This document shows, piece after piece, positions 23,950 through 33,048 of a stretch of DNA of 37,530 nucleotides. The stretch's first letter is position 1; each line of letters opens with the position of its first letter. The position numbers were made by a program, and so were the translations under genes. The notes under the pieces were generated by a model, which saw only the letters and a program-made list of their open reading frames with translations, was not told where the DNA came from and did no database searches. The stretch spans positions 1-37,530 of the forward strand of contig JASHOQ010000052.1 of assembly GCA_030041045.1 (NCBI GenBank). Direction: 5' to 3'. Source of the DNA: Acidobacteriaceae bacterium. GTDB taxonomy: Bacteria > Acidobacteriota > Terriglobia > Terriglobales > Acidobacteriaceae.

Positions 23950-25234
23950 GGGACCTCCCGGTGTGCGAGGATTCAGGACGCATCCGCATGCGGATGGCTG
24001 CTGCGTGGCCGGCGAGGCCCTCGGCATCAGCCAGCAAAGCGGCTTGGAACCCGAGCGCGCGCACGGCGGGAAGCGTGTACTCCTGCACGGTGATGAGCTT
24101 GACGAAATCGTGCACGCTCAAACCGCCGCGCCAGCGCGCCATGCCGGCGGTGGGCAGGGTGTGATTGGGGCCGGAGATGTAGTCGCCGAGCGGCTGCGCG
24201 GACCAGCGGCCGATGAAGACGGAGCCGGCATTCTCGATCCAGTCAAGATCAGCGGAGGAGTCGACGGTGAGGTGCTCAGGGGCGAGGCGATTGGTGATGG
24301 CGCGCGCCTCATCCGCGCTGGAAGCCACGATCACCACCCCGTTGCTTGCGAGAGACGCGCGTGCCGTGGAATTATTGCGGCTGCGCCGCCTGGTTCCCTC
24401 CAGGACGTCTTCGGCCAGCTCCTGGCGCGTGGTGATGAAGACGGCGAGAGCTTCGGGATCGTGCTCAGCCTGGGCAACGAGGTCGGCGGCGATGGCATCG
24501 GTATGGCCGCGCTCGCTGGTGACGACGATCTCCGTGGGTCCGGCGAGCATGTCGATTGCGCAATCGAAGGCGACGAGGCGCTTGGCTGCGGTGACGAAGA
24601 GATTGCCGGGGCCCACGATTTTCTCGACCCGCGGAATGGATTGCGTGCCGTATGCGAGGGCGGCAATGGCGTGCGCGCCGCCCACGCGATAGAATTCCGC
24701 GATGCCGAGCAAGTGCGCCGCGGCCAGAGTGGGCGGGGCGGGATTGGGCGAAACCGCCACGACGCGCGCAACACCGGCAACCTGCGCGGGGATGGCAGTC
24801 ATCAGCAAGGTCGAAGGCAAGGGATGGCGGCCGCTGGGAACATAACAGCCGACGGAGCCGAGAGGGCGCACAAGCTGGCCGGTGGTGAGGCCGGGAAGGG
24901 GAGAATGCGTCCAGGAGCGGGGGAGCTGGCGCTCAGCGAAGCCGCGAATCTGTTCCGAAGCAGTCGAGATGGCGTTGCGCAAGGCGGGGTCGAGGCCTTC
25001 CCAAGCGGCGGCCATTTCTTCTTGCTTGACGCGCAAAGCATCCGCGTCGGCAAGCGAATCGAACTGCGCGGCGTAGCGAAAAAGAGCGCGGTCGCCCCGC
25101 TTTCGCACAGCGGCCACGATGCGGCGAACCGCGGGGGTGACGCGGTCGAGGGCGTGATGACCGCGCTGCGCGAGAGCGGCGATGGTCTCCTGCGCCAGAC
25201 GTGAGCCGCGCCCTGTTGTTCGAATCAGCCGCAT
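23942..25234 (-). CDS. hisD: HisD, histidinol dehydrogenase
   Basis: A 430-residue Zn-dependent, NAD-linked enzyme for the last two oxidations of histidine synthesis. Recognisable blocks are GSVGCYVPSGRHPLPSTLLM, VGGAHAIAALAYGT, KIVGPGNLFVTAAKR, DMLAGPTEIVV, QAEHDPEALAVFIT (catalytic Glu/His) and NHTLPTAGMARWRGGLSVHD (Zn ligand region). Its length is typical. GAGGGA lies about 6 nt before the ATG, and hisG ends 15 nt upstream. It overlaps the proposed GTG start of hisC by 8 nt. Confidence 0.96.
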   Translation of the reverse strand: MRLIRTTGRGSRLAQETIAALAQRGHHALDRVTPAVRRIVAAVRKRGDRALFRYAAQFDSLADADALRVKQEEMAAAWEGLDPALRNAISTASEQIRGFAERQLPRSWTHSPLPGLTTGQLVRPLGSVGCYVPSGRHPLPSTLLMTAIPAQVAGVARVVAVSPNPAPPTLAAAHLLGIAEFYRVGGAHAIAALAYGTQSIPRVEKIVGPGNLFVTAAKRLVAFDCAIDMLAGPTEIVVTSERGHTDAIAADLVAQAEHDPEALAVFITTRQELAEDVLEGTRRRSRNNSTARASLASNGVVIVASSADEARAITNRLAPEHLTVDSSADLDWIENAGSVFIGRWSAQPLGDYISGPNHTLPTAGMARWRGGLSVHDFVKLITVQEYTLPAVRALGFQAALLADAEGLAGHAAAIRMRMRPESSHTGRSRG

Positions 25235-25249
25235 CCGTTTCCCTCGTGC

Positions 25250-26140
25250 CTAAAGCACAACCTTGTTGAGTGGATACTCGACAATGCCCGCGCCGCCCGC
25301 CGCTTTCAGGCGCGGGATGACATCGCGCGCGGTGCTTTCATCGACGATGGTGTTCACGGCGACCCACTGGCTGTCGCTGAGCTCGGAGATGGTGGGCGAG
25401 TTGAGCGCCGGCAGCACGGCCAGCACCGCAGCGAGATCGTTGCGCTTGACGTTGAGCATGAGGCCCACTTGCGATTGCGCATCGATGGCGCCGCGGAGCA
25501 TGGTGGCAATCTGATCGAGCTTGCGCCGCTTCCAGGGATCGGCGAGCGCAGCTTTGCCGGCGATGAGGTGGGTTTCGCTTTCCATCACTGTGTCAATGAT
25601 TTTGAGATGATTGGCCTTGAGCGAACTGCCGGTTTCGGTGACTTCGACGATGGCGTCGGCGAGCATGGGCGGCTTCACTTCCGTGGCGCCCCAGCTGAAC
25701 TCGACTTTGACGTTCACGCCTTTTTGCGCAAAGTAGCGTTTGGAGACTTCGACCAATTCCGTGGCGATGATTTTGCCTTCGAGATCCTCGGCCTTTTCAA
25801 ATCCGCTCGACTCGGGGACGGCGAGAACCCAGCGCACTTTGCGGCGGCTCTGCTTGGCGTAGGTGAGCGTGGTGATGCTGGTGAGCTCAAGGCCGCTCTC
25901 GACCACCCAATCGATGCCGGTGAGGCCGGCGTCGAGAACGCCGTGATCCACATAGCGGGCCATCTCCTGCGCACGGATGAGCATGCACTCGATCTCCGGA
26001 TCGTCGATCGAGGGGAAGTAGGAGCGGCCGTCGGCATAAATATTCCACCCGGCGCGCCGGAAGAGCGCAAGGGTGGCATCCTGCAGGCTGCCCTTGGGAA
26101 GGCCCAGGCGAAGTTTGGCAAGATTCATTTTTTCAGACAT
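25250..26140 (-). CDS. hisG: HisG, ATP phosphoribosyltransferase (long form)
   Basis: A 296-residue enzyme for the committed first step, joining ATP and PRPP. N-terminal motifs are [17 protein letters not shown] and [14 protein letters not shown]; the PRPP-binding region is [22 protein letters not shown]. The C-terminal 80 residues ([25 protein letters not shown]...) form the ACT-like regulatory domain of the long form, which is feedback-inhibited by histidine and needs no HisZ; none is present. The start at 26140 is set by GGGGAGG 6 nt upstream and overlaps hisI by 8 nt. Confidence 0.96.
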   Translation of the reverse strand: MSEKMNLAKLRLGLPKGSLQDATLALFRRAGWNIYADGRSYFPSIDDPEIECMLIRAQEMARYVDHGVLDAGLTGIDWVVESGLELTSITTLTYAKQSRRKVRWVLAVPESSGFEKAEDLEGKIIATELVEVSKRYFAQKGVNVKVEFSWGATEVKPPMLADAIVEVTETGSSLKANHLKIIDTVMESETHLIAGKAALADPWKRRKLDQIATMLRGAIDAQSQVGLMLNVKRNDLAAVLAVLPALNSPTISELSDSQWVAVNTIVDESTARDVIPRLKAAGGAGIVEYPLNKVVL

Positions 26141-26483
26141 TGTGCGCCTCCCCTTGCGCGCTGAGCGCAAGCGGGCGCGTGAAGCAGCTCACCGTGCCCT
26201 CATGGCAAACCAGGCCGTCGCCCTGCACTTCGACGCGGAAGAGCAGCGTGTCGTGGTCGCAGTCGGTGGCAGCGGAGACCACGCGCAGGCGATTGCCGCT
26301 GGTTTCGCCCTTCATCCACAGCTTCTGCCGGGTGCGGCTCCAGAAGGTGACAAACCCGCTCTCGAGAGTGCGGGCGTAGCTGGCTGCGTTCAGAAAGCCG
26401 AGCATCAACACTTCGCCGGTGCGCGCGTCCTGCACAATGCCGGGGACGAGTCCGTCCATTTTCTCAAAATCGATCCGTTCCAC
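26133..26483 (-). CDS. hisI: HisI, phosphoribosyl-AMP cyclohydrolase
   Basis: A 116-residue Zn enzyme that opens the purine ring of PR-AMP (third step). Motifs are [36 protein letters not shown], and the metal-binding cysteines in [16 protein letters not shown] and [11 protein letters not shown]. It lacks the HisE pyrophosphohydrolase domain found in HisIE fusions. The start is a GTG at 26483 with AAGGA about 8 nt upstream. It is the first structural gene of the operon, directly after the attenuator, which is an unusual lead position because hisG often comes first. Confidence 0.95.
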   Translation of the reverse strand: MERIDFEKMDGLVPGIVQDARTGEVLMLGFLNAASYARTLESGFVTFWSRTRQKLWMKGETSGNRLRVVSAATDCDHDTLLFRVEVQGDGLVCHEGTVSCFTRPLALSAQGEAHNV

Positions 26484-26515
26484 GGTTCTGTTCCTTGGAT
26501 GAGATTTGTGGCACT

Positions 26516-26546
26516 AAAAAACCCGCAGGCGTCGGTCGCCGGCGGG
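26516..26546 (-). terminator. his attenuator terminator
   Basis: On the minus strand CCCGCCGGCG pairs with CGCCTGCGGG (9 of 10 pairs, one C/U mismatch), loop ACCGA, followed by six T. It lies between the leader peptide and hisI. With the His-rich leader it forms a classic attenuation device. Confidence 0.9.
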
Positions 26547-26577
26547 CTGGGGTGTTTCTCTTGTCTCTCTGGCCTTG

Positions 26578-26655
26578 TCAGCTCAGGCCATGGCAGTCCG
26601 CCGGCATGGAAGTCCCATGATGGTGGTGATGCCCGTGATGGCGGAGCTTCTGCAT
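26578..26655 (-). CDS. hisL: HisL, histidine operon leader peptide
   Basis: A 25-codon frame from ATG 26655 to TGA 26578. Codons 6-7 and 9-13 are CAT/CAC, and another His is codon 22: eight His in all, five consecutive. It lies between the promoter and a terminator hairpin upstream of hisI. Stalling of the ribosome at the His run under histidine shortage would prevent the terminator and allow operon expression. The -10 box ends only 9 nt before the ATG and no SD is seen, so the leader mRNA may be nearly leaderless. The regulatory logic is established for enteric his operons; its use here is inference from sequence. Confidence 0.92.
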   Translation of the reverse strand: MQKLRHHGHHHHHGTSMPADCHGLS

Positions 26656-26664
26656 CTGCTCTTG

Positions 26665-26694
26665 ACATTACGGCACCACCGGCGGGGGTGTCAA
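26665..26694 (-). promoter_or_regulatory. his operon promoter
   Basis: On the minus strand, a consensus -35 TTGACA (26694-26689) and a -10 TAATGT (26670-26665) are separated by 18 nt. The predicted transcription start is near 26658, almost at the leader ATG. Confidence 0.8.
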
Positions 26695-26796
26695 ATGATT
26701 TTGCGGTTTGCGCTTCCGCAGCGCCCGCGATGAGAATAGGATGCTGTCAATCCGCAATTGCCGGTCGGTTGCGCGGCCAGAATGCGGATGAGGATC

Positions 26797-27228
26797 ATGC
26801 CCGACCAATTCCGACGGCCCTATTCGCTCTACTGCGAGCGCCTGATGCAAGCGCCACCCGTGGCGCTGTTCCGCGCCTGGACGGAGCAGTTCGACCGCTG
26901 GTTTGCCGTGCCGGGGACGGTTTGGATGAGAGCTGAAACCGGCGCGCCGTTTTTCTTCGAGACCGAGTATGAGGGAGCGCGTCATCCGCATTATGGACGC
27001 TTTCTTCGCCTGGAGCCGGCGCGGCGCGTGCAGTTGTCCTGGCTGACAAGTGCGACGCAGGGCGAGGAAACCGTAGTGACCGTCGAGCTCACCCCCGAAG
27101 GCTCGGGCACGTTGCTGCGGCTGACGCACGCGGGGTTTCCCGACGAGGCGTCGAAGGACCGCCATGAGCGAGCGTGGCCGATTGTGCTGAGGCGGATGGA
27201 TGGGCAGATTACGGCGCTTTCTGAGTAG
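26797..27228 (+). CDS. SRPBCC (AHSA1/START-like) domain protein
   Basis: A 143-residue cytoplasmic protein with the AHSA1-type fold. The N-terminal motif is [27 protein letters not shown], followed by alternating strands ([51 protein letters not shown]) and the C-terminal helix [16 protein letters not shown]. Such proteins bind hydrophobic ligands; many are uncharacterised. The start is ambiguous: an ATG at 26797 has AGGA close by, another in-frame ATG is at 26788, and the longer TTG frame at 26758 is unlikely. It is divergent from the his operon. Confidence 0.83.
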   Translation: MPDQFRRPYSLYCERLMQAPPVALFRAWTEQFDRWFAVPGTVWMRAETGAPFFFETEYEGARHPHYGRFLRLEPARRVQLSWLTSATQGEETVVTVELTPEGSGTLLRLTHAGFPDEASKDRHERAWPIVLRRMDGQITALSE

Positions 27229-27263
27229 TTGCATCCTCTGCCTCGTCTACGGCTCCTCGAGGA

Positions 27264-27305
27264 TCCCACCCCGCGAATGAAAGACCATTCGTGGGGCCCC
27301 CGGGG
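27264..27305. repeat. Dispersed hairpin repeat (inner arms GCGAATG/CATTCG)
   Basis: TCCCACCCC-GCGAATG ... CATTCG-TGGGGCCCCCGGGG forms a strong hairpin. Read in reverse complement it has the outer frame CCGGGG(G)CCCCA...GGGGTGGGA, shared with two elements at 37277 and 37366. Only the outer frame is shared; the inner arms differ but stay complementary. Confidence 0.7.
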
Positions 27306-27375
27306 ATGGCCGCGCCGACTTAGGACTGCCGGACTCGGGAAACAGCAACTCACGAATCGCTATTAAGGCCGGCGC

Positions 27376-27777
27376 GTGATGCAGTGCGGTGGCAATCGGA
27401 CGCATGCTCGAAGCGGCGTTCGCAGGAGACCCAACGCGGTGCAGGCGAGATGGAAACCGGTGTGGCTCGCAGCCTGGATGCTTCTGGCAGGCGCGCCTGG
27501 AGCTGCGCAAACTGCAGCGCAAGGTTCGCAAAACTCGCCCAGCGCACAAGGCTCGCGAGCGCAGGCGACACCCGCGCCCGAGGCGCGCGTCGACATCAAT
27601 CACGCGAGCGTCGAGGAACTGATGCGGGTTCCGGGCATGACGGCGACGTGGGCGGCGCGGATCGTGCGCTTCCGGCCGTACCGCACCAAGCAGGATCTCG
27701 TAGACAAAGGCGTGGTCACGAGCCAGGTCTACGACCGGATCAAGGATTCAGTGATCGCCCACCGGGACAAGCCATAA
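27376..27777 (+). CDS. Secreted helix-hairpin-helix (ComEA-like) protein
   Basis: A 133-residue protein. The N-terminal 45 residues end in a hydrophobic segment (VWLAAWMLLAGAPGAAQ) that looks like a signal peptide. A Gln/Ser/Ala-rich linker follows, then a ComEA-type HhH domain: RVDINHASVEELMRVPGMTATWAARIVRFR, with FRPYRTKQDLV completing the fold. ComEA proteins bind DNA outside the cytoplasm during uptake; the domain also occurs in other exported proteins, and no competence genes are next to it. The GTG at 27376 has AAGG 7 nt upstream; an ATG follows at 27379. A start closer to the hydrophobic segment is possible. Confidence 0.8.
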   Translation: MMQCGGNRTHARSGVRRRPNAVQARWKPVWLAAWMLLAGAPGAAQTAAQGSQNSPSAQGSRAQATPAPEARVDINHASVEELMRVPGMTATWAARIVRFRPYRTKQDLVDKGVVTSQVYDRIKDSVIAHRDKP

Positions 27778-27805
27778 TTCGAGGCTGGGAAGGCGCAGGG
27801 CCGGG

Positions 27806-30800
27806 TCAACGATGCGCCGATTCCAACTCCTCGGCGGGGGTAATCGCGCCCAGGTCTCCGCGATTGAGCAGCCGGCTGAGAATGACGTAAAGCACGGGGA
27901 TGAAGACCAGGTTGAGCACCGTAGAGAGCAGCATGCCGCCCACGATGGTTGTTCCCACCGAGCGGCGCCCCAGCGCGCCCGCGCCGCTGGCAAAGACCAG
28001 CGGCAGAACCCCCATGATAAAGGCGAACGAGGTCATGAGAATGGGACGCAGGCGCAGTTCGGCGGCTTCAATGGCCGCCTCGGCAATGGAGCGTCCCTTG
28101 CGGCGCAATTGCTCGGCAAATTCGACGATGAGGATGGAGTTTTTGGCGGAAAGGCCGATGAGCATGACCAGGCCGATCTGGCAGTAGACGTCGTTGGCGA
28201 GTCCGCGCAGCGAAATCAGACCGAGAGCGCCGAGCACGGCCATGGGCACGGCGAGCAGAATGATGAACGGCAAAGCGAAGCTCTCGTATTGCGCGGAGAG
28301 CGTGAGATAGACGACGAGAAGGCCGAGGCCGAAGATGATCAGCGCTTTGCCTCCGGACTCGATTTCGTCGAGAGTGAGGCCGGTCCATTGATAGCTCATA
28401 CCGTGCATCATGTGCGCCTGGGCCAACTGCTCCATGGCTGCCAGTCCCTGGCCGGAGCTGTAGCCCGGCGCGGCGCTGCCATCGATCTCCACCGCGCGGA
28501 AGAGGTTGTAATGCGTGATCACGGGCGGGCCTGAGCTTTCAGCCACGCTGACGAGATTGTCGAGCGGAACCATCTGGCCGGAGTCGGAGCGTACATAGTA
28601 GCTGTGCAGATCGCCGGCGTTCATGCGGAAGGGCTGGTCAGCCTGCACAAAGACGCGATAGGTGCGGTTGTTGTAGTCAAAGTCGTTGACGTATTCGGAG
28701 CCCATCAGAACATTGAGCGTGGAGGAAATCTGCGAGAGGGAGATGCCCATGGCCTTGGCCTTATCGCGGTCGATGGTCACCATTTCCTGCGGGTCGTTGG
28801 CGGAAAAGGTTGTGACCAGTCTGGTGAGCTGCTTGTCCGCCGCGCTGGCGGCGACAATCTGATGAGCCACGCGGTCGAGATCCGAAAGCGTGTTGCCGCC
28901 CTGATCCTGGAGCATGAAAGTGAATCCGCCAAAGCTGCCCACGCCAAAAACAGCCGGCGGCTCAAAGATGGCCGCCAATCCGCCATTGGGCATGAACATC
29001 AACCCTCCGAGCGGGCGCGTGAGCCGGGCCACGATGTCCGCAGCCGAGTGGCCTTTGGCGCGGCGCTGATCGGCAGGCTTGGTGGCGACGAAGATCAGCC
29101 CGGAGTTGGACGCCCCGCCGCTGAAGCCGAAGCCCATGACCGAAAAGGCGCCGGCGACGTCGGGATCGTGGCCGATGATAGCGGTCGCGCGGTCGGCAAG
29201 GTTGGTGGTGTAGGCCAGCGAGGAGCCCGGCGGCGCCTGGATCAGGACCATGAGAAAGCCCTGGTCCTCCTGGGGAATGAAACCGGTGGGAACGTGCCTG
29301 TACATCCATACCGTGGCGGCCAGGCCGGCGAAGAAAACCAGCAGCAGCACGTAGCGCAATTGCAAAAAGACATGGATCGCGCGGGCGTAAGTGCGCGCGG
29401 TCCAGGCAACGGTGGCGTCAGCCCCGTGAATGAAGGCGGCGAAGACGCGCGAAAGAACGCGAACGTGGAGGAAGTCCATCTGGTGCGGACGGAATTCCTC
29501 GCCGCGCAGAAACAGCGCCGAGAGCGCCGGCGACAGGGTGAGCGCGTTGAAGGCGGATATGGCGATGGAGAACGCGATGGTGAGCGAGAACTGGCGATAG
29601 AGAATGCCGGTGGTGCCGGGAAAGAAGGAAACCGGCACAAATACGGCGATGAGCACGAGCGAGGTGGCGATGACGGCGCTGGTGACCTCGGCCATGGCGT
29701 GCGACGTGGCCTGGTGCGGGTCAGTGTGCTCCATGGCGATGTGGCGCTGCACGTTCTCGATCACAACAATGGCGTCGTCGACCACCAGGCCGGTGGCCAG
29801 CGTGATGCCGAACAGGGTGAGCGAATTAATGGAGAAGCCGAAGATCTTGATGAAGGCGAAGGTGCCGATGAGCGAGACGGGGATGGTGACCGCGGGAATG
29901 ATGGTGGCGCGCCAGTCGAGCAGGAACAGGAAGATGACGGCGATGACGATGACGATGGCTTCAGCAAGAGTGCGCAGAACTTCACGGATGGAGTCGCTGA
30001 CCGCGGTGGTGGAATCGAAGGCGATAGCGTAGCGCAGGCCGGGCGGAAAACTTTGCGCGAGCTGCGCCAGCACGGCCTTGGCCCGCCGGTCCACATCGAG
30101 AGCGTTGGCATTCGAGAGCTGCTGCACGCCGACGCCCATGGCCTCATGCCCGGAGTATTTGAGCGAAGTGCTGTAATCCTCGGCGCCCACCTCCGAGCGG
30201 CCCACGTCCTTGAGCAGCACCAGGCCGTTCGGCGAGTTTTTGACGACGAGGTTGTCGAACTGCTCCGGGCTGGTGAGCCGGCCAATCACGCGCACGGGAA
30301 TCTGGAAAGCCTGTTTCTGATTGGCAGGCGGCTGGCCCAGAGCGCCCGCGGGAATCTCGACGTTCTGCTCCTGAAGCGCGTTGATCACGTCGCTTGCGGT
30401 CAGCCCGCGCGCGGCAAGACGCACCGGATCGAGCCACACCCGCATGGCGTACTTGCGCTCACCGAAGATCAGCACATCGCCCACGCCGGGCACGCGCTTG
30501 AGCGCGTCCTTCACGTAGACGTCGAGATAGTTGGAGATGAACTCGCTCGAGTAGCGGTTATCCAGGGTGTAAAAGCCCACGCCGAAGACGAAGTTGTTGT
30601 TGGCCTTGGTAATGGTAATGCCGGTGGAGATCACTTCGCCGGGCAGCCGGCCCTGGGCGCTGGCTACGCGATTCTGCACGTCCACGGCGGCGATGTCGAG
30701 ATCGTAGCCGGTGTTGAAGGTGATGGTGATGGTGCTGACGCCGCTGTTGGTGCTGGAGGAGTCGATGTAGCGCATGCCCTCGACGCCGTTGATCGATTCC

Positions 30801-31000
30801 TCGAGCGGAATGGTCACCGCCTTTTCCACCGTCTCCGCGTCCGCGCCCACGTAACTGCTGGTGACCACAACCTGCGGCGGCGCCAGCGTGGGATACATGG
30901 CCACGGGAAGGTTGGGGATGCACACCGCGCCGGCGAGAATGATCAATAGCGCGCAAACGGTGGCGAAGACCGGCCTGCGAATGAAGAAGTCGACGAACAA
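27806..31000 (-). CDS. RND multidrug efflux transporter, HAE1 family (AcrB/MexB type)
   Basis: A 1064-residue inner-membrane pump with the full AcrB-like plan: TM1 after MFVDFFIRRPVFATV, two large periplasmic loops, and the proton-relay residues in LATGLVVDDAIVVIENVQR (the Asp-Asp pair of TM4) and LIGLSAKNSILIVEFAEQL (the Lys of TM10). GFIPQEDQGFLMVLIQAPPGSS is the HAE1 hallmark after TM7. It exports hydrophobic compounds with the adaptor encoded just upstream; a TolC-type channel is not in the window. The gap to the adaptor gene is about 120 bp and holds short repeats. Large plus-strand open frames across it (up to 781 codons) are antisense shadows. Confidence 0.95.
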   Translation of the reverse strand: MFVDFFIRRPVFATVCALLIILAGAVCIPNLPVAMYPTLAPPQVVVTSSYVGADAETVEKAVTIPLEESINGVEGMRYIDSSSTNSGVSTITITFNTGYDLDIAAVDVQNRVASAQGRLPGEVISTGITITKANNNFVFGVGFYTLDNRYSSEFISNYLDVYVKDALKRVPGVGDVLIFGERKYAMRVWLDPVRLAARGLTASDVINALQEQNVEIPAGALGQPPANQKQAFQIPVRVIGRLTSPEQFDNLVVKNSPNGLVLLKDVGRSEVGAEDYSTSLKYSGHEAMGVGVQQLSNANALDVDRRAKAVLAQLAQSFPPGLRYAIAFDSTTAVSDSIREVLRTLAEAIVIVIAVIFLFLLDWRATIIPAVTIPVSLIGTFAFIKIFGFSINSLTLFGITLATGLVVDDAIVVIENVQRHIAMEHTDPHQATSHAMAEVTSAVIATSLVLIAVFVPVSFFPGTTGILYRQFSLTIAFSIAISAFNALTLSPALSALFLRGEEFRPHQMDFLHVRVLSRVFAAFIHGADATVAWTARTYARAIHVFLQLRYVLLLVFFAGLAATVWMYRHVPTGFIPQEDQGFLMVLIQAPPGSSLAYTTNLADRATAIIGHDPDVAGAFSVMGFGFSGGASNSGLIFVATKPADQRRAKGHSAADIVARLTRPLGGLMFMPNGGLAAIFEPPAVFGVGSFGGFTFMLQDQGGNTLSDLDRVAHQIVAASAADKQLTRLVTTFSANDPQEMVTIDRDKAKAMGISLSQISSTLNVLMGSEYVNDFDYNNRTYRVFVQADQPFRMNAGDLHSYYVRSDSGQMVPLDNLVSVAESSGPPVITHYNLFRAVEIDGSAAPGYSSGQGLAAMEQLAQAHMMHGMSYQWTGLTLDEIESGGKALIIFGLGLLVVYLTLSAQYESFALPFIILLAVPMAVLGALGLISLRGLANDVYCQIGLVMLIGLSAKNSILIVEFAEQLRRKGRSIAEAAIEAAELRLRPILMTSFAFIMGVLPLVFASGAGALGRRSVGTTIVGGMLLSTVLNLVFIPVLYVILSRLLNRGDLGAITPAEELESAHR

Positions 31001-31020
31001 GGTGCGCCCTTTCTCCCTTA

Positions 31021-31056
31021 GCTATCAGCTGTCAGCCTTCAGCCGTCAGCTGTCTT
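31021..31056. repeat. Degenerate AGCYGTCAGC microrepeats between adaptor and pump genes
   Basis: Consecutive copies of an AGC(T)GTC/TTCAGC-like motif fill the start of the 120-bp gap between the two RND operon genes. A related copy occurs near 31088-31125, close to the adaptor stop. Origin by slippage is likely. Confidence 0.55.
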
Positions 31057-31119
31057 TGCTTAATCGAGGCCTTTCACCCATGCATCCGCAGGCTGCAAGC
31101 TGAAGGCTGCATTTTGCCT

Positions 31120-32268
31120 TCAGCCGCCGATGGGCATGACGGGCATGCCGTTGACCAGGAACTGCGTGCCGGAGACGATGACCCGCTGCCCCGCGCTCAA
31201 CCCGGAGGAGACAGCGTAGTTGTTGCCGACGGTATCGCCGAGCGTAACCGGTGTTTCCTGCGCGAAGAAATGGCCGTTCTGCTCGTGCGCCACAAAGACG
31301 AAGCTCTGCGCGCCCTGGCGGGTTACGGCGAGCACCGGAATCACGGCCATGGGCGAGGTGCTCCAGACGATGCGCGCCTTCACGATTTGCGCGGTGCGGT
31401 AGAGATCGGGTCTGGAGCGGACGGGGGCCTTGACCAGAATGCCCTGCAGATCGCTGTCGACTTGCGGCGAGACGAAATCGACCCGCGTCTTTTCGAGAAC
31501 ATTGCCGGCGCCGTCGAGCAGGTCCACGCCCAGGCCCATGCGCACGTCCTTCGAGCGCTCAGTGGGCACATAGATATAGGCTTCGAGATCCTTGCTTTCG
31601 TCCACCGTGGTGAGCACAGTTGCGGGCGAGGAAGACGGCGAGACGTAATCGCCGACGTGGACGGGTATATCGCCCACGATGCCGTCGAAGGGCGCGCGAA
31701 TGGTGTAGTAACCCAGGAGCTGCTCCTGGGTTTTGCGCGTCTCCTGAGCCGATTCGTAGTCGGCCTTCGAGTTGTCATAGGCCTGCTGCGCCTGGTCGTA
31801 GGCGTCGCGGCTGGTTACGCCGGCCTCAAACAGCTTCTTCTGCCGGTCGAGCTCGATGGTGTCGTAGTTATAGACAGCTTTCTTCTGCTGCTCGGTGGCG
31901 CGCGCGGAGTCGACGGTCGCCTGCTGCTGGCGCGGGTCGATGTCCATAAGCTCCTGGCCCGCGCGCACCTGATCGCCCGAGCGAACCAGAATGGCGGTGA
32001 GAATCCCGCTTACCTGGGGCATGAGCGTGGCCGAGCGCCGCGACTTGATGGTCGACACGTACTCACTGCTCTGGGCCACGGGAGCCAGCGCAACGGCGAC
32101 AGTCTGCACCGGCAGCCCTTGCATGCCCGACGCCGCGTGCGCTTCGACCGGCTGCTTGCGGCATCCGCTCAGGGCCAGGCCGATCGGGATGACGATGCTC
32201 AGGATCTGCTTGCCATTCAACCTTCGTTGAGTCACTCGAGTCTTCCCCTTGCCCCGCAAGCGCGCCAT
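31120..32268 (-). CDS. RND efflux periplasmic adaptor (AcrA/MexA type lipoprotein)
   Basis: A 382-residue membrane fusion protein. The lipobox is in IVIPIGLALSGCRKQP (Cys near residue 36). Then come the biotinyl-lipoyl-like half (LMPQVSGILTAILVRSGDQVRAGQELMDID), an alpha-helical hairpin (RATEQQKKAVYNYDTIELDRQ ... SAQETRKTQEQL), the second lipoyl half YYTIRAPFDGIVGDIPVHVGDYV, and beta-barrel/membrane-proximal domains. It is anchored to the inner membrane and links the pump to an outer-membrane channel. A start nearer the hydrophobic helix (ATG-like codons after the basic stretch) is possible. It is the first gene of the adaptor-pump operon; no TetR/MarR regulator is adjacent. Confidence 0.93.
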   Translation of the reverse strand: MARLRGKGKTRVTQRRLNGKQILSIVIPIGLALSGCRKQPVEAHAASGMQGLPVQTVAVALAPVAQSSEYVSTIKSRRSATLMPQVSGILTAILVRSGDQVRAGQELMDIDPRQQQATVDSARATEQQKKAVYNYDTIELDRQKKLFEAGVTSRDAYDQAQQAYDNSKADYESAQETRKTQEQLLGYYTIRAPFDGIVGDIPVHVGDYVSPSSSPATVLTTVDESKDLEAYIYVPTERSKDVRMGLGVDLLDGAGNVLEKTRVDFVSPQVDSDLQGILVKAPVRSRPDLYRTAQIVKARIVWSTSPMAVIPVLAVTRQGAQSFVFVAHEQNGHFFAQETPVTLGDTVGNNYAVSSGLSAGQRVIVSGTQFLVNGMPVMPIGG

Positions 32269-32867
32269 GGGCGCCCGCCGGAGTTTCTTCAGCCCTGCTC
32301 AACTGCATTGTCGCGCTGTTTCTCTCCGCTGACCGGCTGAGCTCATTTCTCCAATCCCAGGCCGGCAATGGAGTGAAACCGATGTGTTTTCCTATCTGAC
32401 GCCCGGAGCCAGGTTTGCGACGCAAAATTCCCACTCGGCCGCGGAAGTCGGCCTCGCCTATCCGGGTGATTCGAGAATAGCTCATCGAGACCTTGCCGAG
32501 TTGGCGCGGGAAGAGTGGAAGCCGACGCGCTTGGAGCGGCATGAGGGGGTTGTACCGGCGAAGCGAACGCCGAGCCGGGCTGGAACGGGGCGGGGGATGC
32601 GCGCGCCATCCCTCCCTGGTGCTGGCCCTCCTTGGTGCTGGCCATGGGGAGATGCGCGCGAACGAAAGCAGCGCCCGCGGGGAAGCAGATGATCGAGACT
32701 GAAGTTCATCCCGGATTTGCGCCCATTCATCCCCAAGTGCCAGAATCTGGCTGCCCGAGAGCGGGCTCAGGCGGCAGGGTTTTTTTGACACGAGGATAAC
32801 GAGTTGATAGCCTTTCTTAGAGCGCCTCCGGCCATTCTTGGCCCGAATCTCCGCCCTCCTCAAGCGC
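32269..32867. other. Intergenic region between adaptor gene and tRNA-Glu
   Basis: It should contain the promoter of the leftward efflux operon. Short frames on both strands are Arg/Ser/Pro-rich and lack SD sequences, so I call no gene. Near its right end (32750-32787) GCCCG-AGAG-CGGGC followed by GGCAGG and seven T could terminate a rightward transcript, but no gene feeding it is visible. Confidence 0.45.
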
Positions 32868-32945
32868 GTCCCCGTCGTCTAGCCCGGCCTAGGACACCGC
32901 CCTTTCACGGCGATAACACGGGTTCAAATCCCGTCGGGGACGCCA
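32868..32945 (+). tRNA. tRNA-Glu (anticodon TTC)
   Basis: A complete cloverleaf: acceptor GTCCCCG / CGGGGAC (7 bp), D-arm with AGCCCGGCCTAGGACA, anticodon arm CCGCC-CTTTCAC-GGCG with TTC, T-arm ACGGG-TTCAAAT-CCCGT, discriminator G and encoded CCA. It reads rightward into a mobile-looking cassette and is a plausible integration site. Confidence 0.95.
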
Positions 32946-33048
32946 ACAAAGAATCAACAACTTAAGGACGGCATACGTACCCCTCGGGCGGCCGTCTGAG
33001 GCGTCGGCGGGGCAAAGTGTACCTGTTTGGTTTGGCAGTTGCCTAACC

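Noticed and set aside
28604..30949. 781-codon plus-strand frame
   Set aside because: It is antisense to the RND pump, whose motifs are unmistakable; the plus translation is a low-complexity Gly/Asp/Glu/His-rich shadow.
32750..32787. Strong terminator for a rightward gene before tRNA-Glu
   Set aside because: A hairpin and T-run exist but pairing to the T-run is imperfect and no rightward gene precedes it, so it is mentioned only in the intergenic entry.
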